In this document: positions 1 through 6,800 of the stretch, in pieces
Numbering within the stretch: position 1 is the stretch's first letter
Layout of the letters: every line of letters begins with the position of its first letter
Assembly: GCA_003156695.1 (NCBI GenBank)
Contig: PMHN01000010.1
Coordinates: 1 to 10,293 of the forward strand
Reading direction: 5' to 3'
DNA length: 10,293 nucleotides
Origin: Gammaproteobacteria bacterium
GTDB lineage: Bacteria > Pseudomonadota > Gammaproteobacteria > Steroidobacterales > Steroidobacteraceae
Made by a program: the position numbers and the translations under genes
The notes under the pieces: model-generated
Databases searched by the model: none
The model's input: the letters and a program-made list of their open reading frames with translations, nothing else
What the model was told of the DNA's origin: nothing

Positions 1-41
1 AAGATCCTAAATAACCTTGCTACACTTAATCTCGTATCCCG

Positions 42-178
42 GTAAATTCGCGGCGTAAGTTTGAGGCTTTGAAAGGGCGCGCCTTCGGCCGCGCCGTAAG
101 CCATGAACAGGGTTTGAGCCCCTGAGGCGGACCGCTCGATTCGCGAAACACAGCCGGTTAGTGATTCGGCGAATTTAC
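42..178. repeat. 10-bp inverted repeat flanking the hairpin element
   Basis: GTAAATTCGC at 42-51 is the exact reverse complement of GCGAATTTAC at 169-178. The two arms bracket the two-hairpin segment, about 117 bases apart. The arms could be the ends of a small mobile repeat, an outer stem of a structured RNA, or chance. No target-site duplication is obvious next to the arms. Confidence 0.25.
68..130. repeat. Two-hairpin REP-like intergenic element
   Basis: Two stem-loops lie side by side in the leader upstream of the secreted-protein gene. The first pairs 76-81 with 90-95 (GGCGCG/CGCGCC), then has a C-C mismatch (82/89), a closing C-G pair (83/88) and a UUCG tetraloop (84-87). The second pairs 108-112 (CAGGG) with 120-124 (CCCTG) around a 7-base loop. 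No T-run follows either stem, so a standard intrinsic terminator is unlikely. GC-rich stem pairs of this style resemble dispersed intergenic repeats that I recall from Acidobacteriota genomes. Only one copy is visible here, so repeat status is inference. It could instead be a structured 5' leader. Confidence 0.35.
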
Positions 179-195
179 GGGAACTACATTAGGCC

Positions 196-1017
196 ATGCG
201 GCAAAAGGTCGTCACAGTAGTCTTTACCTTACTGCTCCCGGCGCTCTTCCTACCGGCTAGTGTGGCTTTGTGCTCAGCGCAGGATCGGCCAGTTTCTGCG
301 AGCAACCAGGCGTCTGGAAAATCGGGCGCAACACCCGCCGCCTCCGACTCGAGCTCTTCTCGTGAAAGCGAAGGATGCAAGCTTGGTACCTATACGGGCA
401 CAACTCCGCTCAGCCAGGTGCCGTATTATGTTGCTGGCGAGGAAGATCTCCGCGGCGGCATGACTTGCACCTTTCGAATCAATTCCAGGCTTCCACTGTT
501 TACTTTTCATTTTTCCGGCCAAGCGGACAATGGTAGTTTTGGCGACCTCGACATCACCGCGGGAGCCAGCAGCGAAGTGATTCAAACCATCGAGAATACG
601 ACTGATCCCGGTTTAATAGCGCCGGCCAAGATCCAGAGTGTGCTTACCACGGTTGATGCCAATTTCGATGGCTATCAGGATCTGCAGCTGTTGAGCCAGT
701 GCGGGGGCACGGGAAATTGTTCGTACGATTTTTATCTGTATGATCCGAAGGAACACCAATTTGTTCACAACGATTTTCTCAGCGCCCTCACGACCCCTTC
801 GTTTGATCAAGCAAAGAAGCAGGTGACGACGAGTTCGAACAGCAGCGCTTCCGCTTGGCAGAACGAAACCTATCAATACGACACTGGTGGTCGATACACG
901 TTGATCCACAGACAGGTATCGACATGGGACAGGAACAACAGCACCGTTACGGTGAGCACCTATGAACTCCGGAATGGGCAAATGGAATTGGTCGACTCTA
1001 AAACCACACCTGAATGA
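196..1017 (+). CDS. Secreted protein with DxNxDGxxD calcium-loop motif (XAC2610-like)
   Basis: This 273-residue protein is probably exported, and its function is unknown. It begins with a short basic stretch and a hydrophobic core (about residues 6-25), typical of a Sec signal peptide, with a plausible cleavage after C-S-A at residue 28. A Ser-rich low-complexity linker (about 33-59) follows. The rest resembles small periplasmic proteins of the XAC2610 or FG-GAP-like type. It has a DANFDGYQD loop at 154-162 with Asp/Asn spacing suited to calcium binding, then a Gly/Cys segment (169-175), a YDFYLYDP strand, and later Tyr-rich strands in which a reply such as 'ytliHRQ' fits the family pattern. 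Four cysteines remain after the signal peptide (61, 91, 169, 175), so disulfides are possible. The first in-frame ATG at 196 is used because the signal peptide starts there. The Shine-Dalgarno sequence upstream is weak. The gene stands alone, with 119 bases before the next one. The family call is from pattern memory. Confidence 0.75.
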   Translation: MRQKVVTVVFTLLLPALFLPASVALCSAQDRPVSASNQASGKSGATPAASDSSSSRESEGCKLGTYTGTTPLSQVPYYVAGEEDLRGGMTCTFRINSRLPLFTFHFSGQADNGSFGDLDITAGASSEVIQTIENTTDPGLIAPAKIQSVLTTVDANFDGYQDLQLLSQCGGTGNCSYDFYLYDPKEHQFVHNDFLSALTTPSFDQAKKQVTTSSNSSASAWQNETYQYDTGGRYTLIHRQVSTWDRNNSTVTVSTYELRNGQMELVDSKTTPE

Positions 1018-1074
1018 CTGTCGACTGAGTCTCTCATCGTCGCCATGACATCGCTTCCGTCCGCCGGGCAGCGG

Positions 1075-1080
1075 TATACT
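1075..1080 (+). promoter_or_regulatory. Possible -10 box for the M20 peptidase gene
   Basis: TATACT lies 56 bases before the peptidase ATG and differs from the TATAAT consensus at one position. I see no good -35 at the right distance, so this is a weak candidate. It sits in the 119-base gap after the secreted-protein gene, where a promoter is expected. Confidence 0.25.
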
Positions 1081-1136
1081 GTTGCGTTTCCGTGCCACAA
1101 CCTGCAGCCGTGCCTCTTACGAGAAAGGATCAACCC

Positions 1137-2513
1137 ATGGCTTCCCCCGCAGTAGATTTTGCCCGCAATAATCAGCAGCGGTTTCTCGGCGAACTCAAAG
1201 ATCTTCTCCGCATCCCCAGCGTCAGCACGCTCGATGAGCACAAACCCGACGTGCAACGAGCTGCCGAATTCGTGGCCAACGAACTCCGCCGCATCGGCAT
1301 GGAAAACGTCGAGGTGATCCCCACCAAGGGCCATCCCTTGATTTATGCGGACTGGCTGCACGCCCAGGGCAAACCCACGGTCCTCTGCTACGCCCATTAT
1401 GACGTGCAGCCTCCGGACCCTCTCGACGAATGGAAAACTCCGCCCTTTGAGCCCACCGAGCGCAACAACAACATCTACGCGCGTGGCGCAGTCGACGACA
1501 AAGGCCAACTCTGGATGGAAGTGAAAGCCCTCGAATCGCTCCTGAAGTCTGGCAACGGTACGCTCCCCATCAACGTCAAGGTCATCTTTGAAGGCGAGGA
1601 AGAGGTTGGCGGCGAATCCATCGCCGAGTATGTCCGCAAGCAGAAAGCCAGGCTCAAGGCCGATTTCGCTTTGGTCTGCGACACCGAACTTTTCGCGCCC
1701 AACCTTCCCACGCTGTGTGTCGGCCTGCGCGGCCTGGTCTATACGGAAATCGAAGCGGTCGGCGCCATGACTGACCTGCACTCCGGCGTTTACGGTGGCG
1801 CCGCACCGAATCCCTTCTTCGCCCTCATCGAGATTATCGGCAAGTTGAAAGATGCGAAAGGCAAAATCCTGATCCCAGGCTTCTACAAGAACGTGAAAGC
1901 GCCCAGCAAAGACGAGCTCAAAGCCTGGGAGCGGTTACCCTTCAACGAAGAACACTACCGCAAGACCGAAGTTGGCTCGAAGACGCTTACCGGCGAGCCC
2001 GGCTACTCGGTTCTCTACCGTACCTGGGCGCGCCCCACACTCGAAGTCCACGGCATGCCCGGCGGATTCACCGCTCCCGGCGCCAAAACCGTGATTCCAG
2101 CCAAAGCGCAAGCCAAGGTCTCCATGCGGCTCGTACCCAACCAGGATCCCGACGATATCCTCAAGCGCTACACGAACTTCGTGAAGAAGCTTACGCCCAA
2201 AGGCATCGAGACCAAGATCAAAGTCCACAGCAAAGGTCCAGCCTGCGTGGTCGGCACCGACAACCGCTACATCAAGGCGGCCACTGAAGCCCTGCGCGAC
2301 ACGTTTAAGAAGGAAACCGTCTTCATTCGCAGCGGCGGCTCGATTCCCATCGTCACCGACTTTCAAGACGTGCTGAAGATTCCCAGCGTGATGATGGGCT
2401 TCGGCCTTCCCGACGATAACCTTCACGCTCCCAACGAGAAGTTCCACATCCCGAACTTCCACCACGGGATTGAGACGATCTGCCTGTTCTTCGAGAAGCT
2501 GGGCGAGAAGTAG
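1137..2513 (+). CDS. M20-family zinc peptidase (dipeptidase / ArgE-DapE-CNDP type)
   Basis: This 458-residue cytosolic metallo-hydrolase probably hydrolyses dipeptides or N-acyl amino acids; the substrate cannot be told from sequence. The M20 di-zinc site is complete: H87 and D89 in HYDVQPP, bridging D120 in GAVDDKG, catalytic E155 and metal ligand E156 in EGEEEVGG, D182 in CDTE, and C-terminal H430 in HAPNEKF. H215 in the LHSGVYGG segment marks the lid/dimerisation domain inserted after the first catalytic half (about 200-365), and an SGGSIP motif follows in the second catalytic half. The length fits the CNDP/PepV-like branch better than the shorter DapE/ArgE enzymes. I chose ATG 1137 over an in-frame GTG at 1092 because AGAAAGGA (1122-1129) sits 7 bases ahead of it and family similarity begins there. 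No signal peptide is seen. The membrane-protein gene starts 20 bases downstream, so cotranscription is likely. Confidence 0.92.
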   Translation: MASPAVDFARNNQQRFLGELKDLLRIPSVSTLDEHKPDVQRAAEFVANELRRIGMENVEVIPTKGHPLIYADWLHAQGKPTVLCYAHYDVQPPDPLDEWKTPPFEPTERNNNIYARGAVDDKGQLWMEVKALESLLKSGNGTLPINVKVIFEGEEEVGGESIAEYVRKQKARLKADFALVCDTELFAPNLPTLCVGLRGLVYTEIEAVGAMTDLHSGVYGGAAPNPFFALIEIIGKLKDAKGKILIPGFYKNVKAPSKDELKAWERLPFNEEHYRKTEVGSKTLTGEPGYSVLYRTWARPTLEVHGMPGGFTAPGAKTVIPAKAQAKVSMRLVPNQDPDDILKRYTNFVKKLTPKGIETKIKVHSKGPACVVGTDNRYIKAATEALRDTFKKETVFIRSGGSIPIVTDFQDVLKIPSVMMGFGLPDDNLHAPNEKFHIPNFHHGIETICLFFEKLGEK

Positions 2514-2533
2514 GCACCGAAGAGAGCCTCGCG

Positions 2534-3028
2534 ATGTCACCTGCAGTAACCGGACAAGCCCAGCGGCCTCGCGCCCTCCAGACCATTCTCCTGGGTGGCG
2601 GCATCGCAGGCCTTTTGGATGGCCTGGATGCCGTAGTCTTTTATTGGCTCACTTTCGCCGTGACTCCAACCCGGCTCTTTCAGAACATCGCCGGCGGGTT
2701 GTTAGGGGCTAGATCGTTTCGCGAAGGATGGCACACGGTTGTCTTGGGAGTTGCGCTGCACCTCTCAATCGCCATAGGCGCAGCCGCGGTCTACTTCGCC
2801 GCGAGCCTCCTCATTCCTGCGCTATTTCGCAAACCTTGGATCTGCGGACCGTCATTCGGAATCGGTTTGTATTTCTTCATGCACTACATCGTCGTGCCGA
2901 TGTCAGCCGTACCCAAGAGGACCGCCCCGGTTACGCCCATGGAAGTTCTGGATCAGTTGTTCTCCCACGCATTCTTCGTCGGCCTGCCCATCGCTCTTAT
3001 GGCGCGACGTTCGGCGCGCAGTCGGTGA
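2534..3028 (+). CDS. Small multi-pass membrane protein, possibly YagU/DUF1440-like
   Basis: This 164-residue hydrophobic protein has four likely membrane segments, at about residues 16-40, 68-96, 104-125 and 141-157. The first is glycine-rich (LLGGGIAGLLDGLDAV), and the loop after it holds FQNIAGGLLGARSF. The third carries a GLYFFMHYIVVP segment with His and Tyr inside the helix, and the fourth begins near DQLFSHAFFVGLP. Layout and motifs recall the YagU/DUF1440 group of inner-membrane proteins, whose function is unknown; that assignment is tentative. ATG 2534 is preceded by a purine-rich GAAGAGAG (2519-2526), a modest ribosome site. It starts 20 bases after the peptidase stop, so the two probably share a transcript. 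A perfect hairpin lies 19 bases after its stop. Confidence 0.75.
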   Translation: MSPAVTGQAQRPRALQTILLGGGIAGLLDGLDAVVFYWLTFAVTPTRLFQNIAGGLLGARSFREGWHTVVLGVALHLSIAIGAAAVYFAASLLIPALFRKPWICGPSFGIGLYFFMHYIVVPMSAVPKRTAPVTPMEVLDQLFSHAFFVGLPIALMARRSARSR

Positions 3029-3047
3029 GCGGTGCAAGAAAGCGGAG

Positions 3048-3068
3048 GGACAGCCGCCTCGGCTGTCC
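3048..3068. terminator. Perfect 9-bp hairpin between genes (possible terminator or REP-like element)
   Basis: GGACAGCCG (3048-3056) pairs fully with CGGCTGTCC (3060-3068) around a 3-base loop. It lies between the membrane-protein stop and the next ATG at 3085. No T-run follows, so if it ends transcription it would be non-canonical. It may instead protect the 3' end of the upstream message or be a copy of a dispersed repeat. Confidence 0.4.
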
Positions 3069-3084
3069 ATGCAACGGCTGAATT

Positions 3085-3512
3085 ATGTCGCAACAACACT
3101 TCGCGATTGGGAACGCCCAGATCGTTACCCCTGACGGATGGACCTCCGTGAGCCAGACAGATGAAAAGCTCGTCCTCTGCTCGAGTCGCCAGCAACAGGC
3201 AACAATTAGCGTCATGCACTTTGATAATGACGCAACTTTCGAGCAGTTCAAGACGCTGTGCGATATCCGGATCAAGGGGGAAATGCAGTTTGCTCCCGAT
3301 GGTTTCGTTGAGCGAGAAACACCGTTCAAAGATCAGACAGGTTTTGGGATGTTTTTCTACGGCGGGACAAGAAGAGCGGGCGTATCTTCTTCGGCTATCT
3401 GTCTCTGGTGCAATGCGAACTCATCACCATCTACGTCGAAGGAGTCGGCGTCGACCCACAGGCCCACAGCAGCGACTTTCGGACTTTTGTAACTGGCCTG
3501 AAGAGAAATTGA
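3085..3512 (+). pseudogene. Small protein of unknown function, split by a one-base frameshift
   Basis: The ATG frame from 3085 gives 135 residues to a stop at 3490-3492, but the last 40 or so (from TRRAGVSSS) look like out-of-frame translation, rich in Ser, Thr and Ala. From 3366 the -1 frame reads a sensible continuation containing GRIFFGYLSLVQCELIT and VEGVGVDPQAHSSDF and ending in FVTGLKRN at a TGA (3510-3512). That frame has no start codon of its own and is open only from 3312. Restoring one base in the GGCGGGAC stretch (3361-3368) gives a continuous 142-residue protein. No signal peptide or membrane segment is seen. The alternation of short strands resembles DcrB-like or other small alpha/beta proteins, but I do not recognise it. 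The break could be a real inactivating deletion, a sequencing error in a G-run, or, less likely, recoding. No ribosome site is obvious before the ATG. Confidence 0.7.
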
Positions 3513-3668
3513 AAGCAAGTTTTCTCTTGTCCCTTCAACTAGCTGGCGGTAAGATTCAATCGCTCTCGCGGTTCTCCCACCTCGAACTTCCCTCACCCGT
3601 AGACCAAGCGTGTGCTGCAATGCGTGTGCAACCCAGCGCGGTGGGGCGTAAGGCCATACAATATATGG

Positions 3669-3677
3669 TGTTATACT
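3669..3677 (+). promoter_or_regulatory. Extended -10 promoter candidate for smc
   Basis: TGTTATACT matches the extended -10 form TGnTATAAT with one mismatch, which can work without a strong -35. It directly follows the inverted repeat CCATA-N5-TATGG (3654-3668), a possible operator. The next gene on the strand is smc. Confidence 0.35.
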
Positions 3678-3679
3678 GC

Positions 3680-3709
3680 TTGACCCCAGGCCGTTTTCAC
3701 CGTTACAGT
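3680..3709 (+). promoter_or_regulatory. Sigma70-type promoter candidate for smc
   Basis: TTGACC (3680-3685) and TACAGT (3704-3709) are separated by 18 bases. The -35 has one mismatch from consensus and the -10 has two. It would start transcription near 3716, about 163 bases before the smc start codon. Confidence 0.35.
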
Positions 3710-3866
3710 AGCTTAAATTCGTGCCTGTGGGAGTGATTGGTCCGGTAATGGTCGGCTCATGCGTCGCATTCGGCGACGGAGGAATCCGTCTGATAAACAC
3801 CGCTGGCTAACCGTCGCACCATCGACGCGGCAAGCGCCAGACACTGGCAACTGGCCACTGTTCTAC

Positions 3867-3872
3867 AAGGAG
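3867..3872 (+). promoter_or_regulatory. Strong Shine-Dalgarno deciding the smc TTG start
   Basis: AAGGAG lies 6 bases before a TTG at 3879. The conserved SMC N-terminus (LKRLQILGFKSF) begins right after that TTG and no in-frame ATG fits, so TTG is the start codon. Confidence 0.85.
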
Positions 3873-3878
3873 TAAGCG

Positions 3879-6800
3879 TTGCTTAAACTGAAAAGGCTTC
3901 AGATTCTCGGGTTCAAGTCGTTCTGCGACCGTACTGACGTTAAGTTTCACGGCGACGGCATCGCGGCCATCATCGGACCGAACGGCTGCGGCAAGTCCAA
4001 CATTGCCGACGCCATCTCCTGGGTGCTGGGCGAGCAGTCGGCCAAGACCCTGCGCGGCGTGCGCATGGAAGACGTCATCTTCGCCGGCACGCACGACCGC
4101 AAGCCCACCGGCATGGCCGAAGTGTCGCTCACGCTGATCGATCCCGAGGTCTATCCCGGCGCAGAAGTCAGCGCGCTCACGGAAATTGAGATTCAGGACG
4201 ATATGCCCGAGGACGCCCGAGCCGATCGGCACATAGTCGACGACTGGGACGAGGCTTCCATCCGCGCTCGCGCCGCCCAAGAGACCGAGCGCGCCATAGA
4301 AGACGCGCAACCCGGCAGGACGGAAGAAATCGAGATCCCACGCTCGAAAGTGAATATTCTCGCAGTCGCCTTCCCCGACGACGAACCGGTCTTCGCGCTG
4401 CCGGTCCACAACATCGCACCGACGACTCCTTCGGCGGCCGTAAGTAGCTCACCGCGCGTCGTGCTCAAGATTCGCCGCCGCAAGTTCAACCAGCAGCAAT
4501 TTCGCCAGGGCGAAATCGTGGTCACGCGCCGTCTGTTCCGTTCCGGTGACAGCGAATACCTGCTCAACGGCAAGCTCTGCCGCCTGCGCGATATTCAGGA
4601 ACTCTTTATGGGCACCGGCCTGGGGCCGGAATCTTACGCGCTGATCGAACAAGGCCGCATCGGCCAGATTCTCAGCAGTCGTCCCACCGACCGCCGGGCA
4701 ATTCTCGAAGAGGCGGCCGGCATCACCAAGTTCAAGACTAAGAAGCGGCTGGCCGAGGCTCGCCTCGAAGACGCCAAGCTCAACCTCAACCGCATCAACG
4801 ACATCTTCGACGAAGTCACGCGTCAGATGAATTCGTTGAAGCGCCAGGCCGCCAAGGCCGAGCGCTACGTGAAGCTGCGCGACGAGATGCGGGCCAAGCT
4901 GCGCGTGGTTCTGGCCAGCAAGTTCGCCGCCATCGAGCGGGAAAGCGCAGAAATCGACAGCCAGATCAATGCGCTGGCCGAGGAAATGCAGCACCGCGGC
5001 GAAGCTGTGCAGCAACTCGAATCCGAGCACGGCGAGCGTACCCAGCGCGGCTATGCCATTGAAGCGGAGTTGCGCGAGAACCGCGAGTGCCTCAGCCAGA
5101 TCACGCTCGAAATCGATCGCGCCCATGCCCGACGGCGCAATAACGAAGAACGCTGCGCCGACTTGATGGTCCGCTCCGCTTCAGCTGAGGCCGAACTGGC
5201 GCAGGCTCGTCACCGGCAAACCGCGCTGGAGGCCGAGCGCGATTCCAACCGTCAGGTGCTGGAATCTGCCGCCGCCGATCTGGCTGCAGCTCAGAACGAC
5301 CTGGCGCTTTGCCAGCAGGAAACCACCGCCGCCAACATCAGCCTTGGGGAACTCGAACGCCAGCAGGAAGAATCTCGTTTCACGATTTTCGACACCGTTT
5401 CCTCCGCTTCACGCCTGCGCAATCAACTCGCCCAGGCCGAGGAGCGGCTCGCCGGCGCCGACCGCGAAGGGCGGCGTCTGGAAACCGAAGTCGCCAATGC
5501 CAGCATTCAGGTGGAAGCTTTCGGCGGCCAGCGCGGTCAGCTCGCTCTCGAATTTGAATCCGTTTCGCAACGCGTGAATGGCATCGCCGAGGAAATCAGC
5601 CAGCTTCGCCGTTTGATCGAATCCAAGCGCCTGGATGAGACCAAAGGCAAAGCCCGCCTCGACCTGCTGCGCGCCGAATACGCGACTCTGATCGGCCGCA
5701 AAGGCTCGCTCGAATCCGTGATCGCCGAGCACGGCTACTCCACCGAATCGGTTCGCCGCCTGTTTCAATCAGGCGTGATGCAAGGCGGTCTTGCGCCGGT
5801 GGGCGTGCTCGCCGATTTCCTCGAAGTCGAGCCTCGCTATGAGCGCGTGGTGGAAGACTTCCTGCGCGACGAACTGAACTACATTGTCGTCAAGTCCTGG
5901 GACGCGGCCGACGAGGGCCTGCGCGTGCTGCGTAGCGATGTCGATGGCCGCGCCACGTTTCTAGTGCATCCGGAAGACTCGCAGGCGAAATTCTCCTTTG
6001 TGCTCGACGAAGCCGCCCATTGCGCGCCGGCCGCCGCGTCGATTCTTCCGCTCAAGAACACCATTCGCGTGCTCAACGGCTTCGGCAAGTCTCTGGAAGT
6101 CATCTTGCCCAAGCTTCGCGATGGATATATTGTCCCCGAAAGCGCTGCGGCTCGCGGCCTGGCGCTCGAAAATCCCGACGCATTTTTCCTCTCTCAGTCC
6201 GGCGAGTGCTTCCACAATGTAACCGTCACCGGAGGCAAGCAGCGCTCCGAAGGTCCGCTTTCCATGAAGCGCGAGCTGCGCGAGGTTCTGCGCCAACTCG
6301 AAGATCTCGAGCGCGCTCTGCGCGAGGAAGAGATGCGCGTGCTCACCCTCGGCCACGAACTCAAAGACCTCACTTCCCTGCTCGACCGTCTGGAGAGCGA
6401 GCGGCGCGAGGCCGATCATCAGGCCATGACCTCCAGCCATATGTTGCAGCAACTCGATTCCGAAATGACCCGGGTCAGCGAGCGCAGGAACGTCTCGCAG
6501 CTCGAATTGCAGCGCCTGGCGGCCGAGCGGGCAGATCAGGAAAACGTTGTGACCGCCCTGCAAGCGGAAATTGCCGTGATCGAACAAAAGCGCGAGGCCC
6601 TGGAGCGGCAAATCGCAGCGGCGCAAGAATCTCTGGCCACGCTGCGCCAGCGCCGGGAAGACGCGGCGCAAGCGACCTCACATAGGATCGCGCGTGTGGC
6701 GGCGTTGGAAGAACGTCACCGTTCCGCCGCGGCAGTGCTGCTGCGCATCGATTCCCTCTTCCACGAGATGGGTGAGCGCGTGCACGCCCTCGTTTCACAA

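Larger units (their letters stand above)
3513..3878 (+). other. Gene-free leader upstream of smc
   Basis: These 366 bases contain no convincing gene. The one open frame running into them from upstream (to 3736) has no protein-like character. The stretch holds two candidate promoters (3669-3677 and 3680-3709), a short inverted repeat CCATA-N5-TATGG (3654-3668), two overlapping hairpins (3762-3790), a small GCCAG-ACA-CTGGC hairpin (3836-3848) and the smc ribosome site. If transcription starts near 3685-3716, the smc message has an untranslated leader of roughly 160-190 bases, long enough for control by structure, although no known riboswitch is recognised. Confidence 0.5.

Noticed and set aside
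1092..1136. GTG at 1092 as the start of the M20 peptidase
   Set aside because: The 15 extra residues lack family similarity, and ATG 1137 has a good Shine-Dalgarno at proper spacing.
960..1781. 273-residue open frame on the minus strand
   Set aside because: It overlaps the M20 peptidase gene, whose plus-strand motifs are unmistakable; the antisense protein has no family features and is a by-product of high GC at third codon positions.
3351..3366. Programmed -1 frameshift in the small gene
   Set aside because: No XXXYYYZ heptamer is present and GGC-GGG re-pairs poorly after a -1 slip, so a base deletion or sequencing error is simpler.
3161..3736. 191-residue plus-strand open frame over the small frameshifted gene
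   Set aside because: It is in a third frame, matches neither half of the repaired protein, and is rich in Arg, Ser and Gln without structure.
3807..4409. 200-residue minus-strand open frame over the smc start
   Set aside because: It is antisense to Walker A and the conserved SMC N-terminus; its sequence is the GC-shadow type with many Gly, Ala, Asp and Arg residues.
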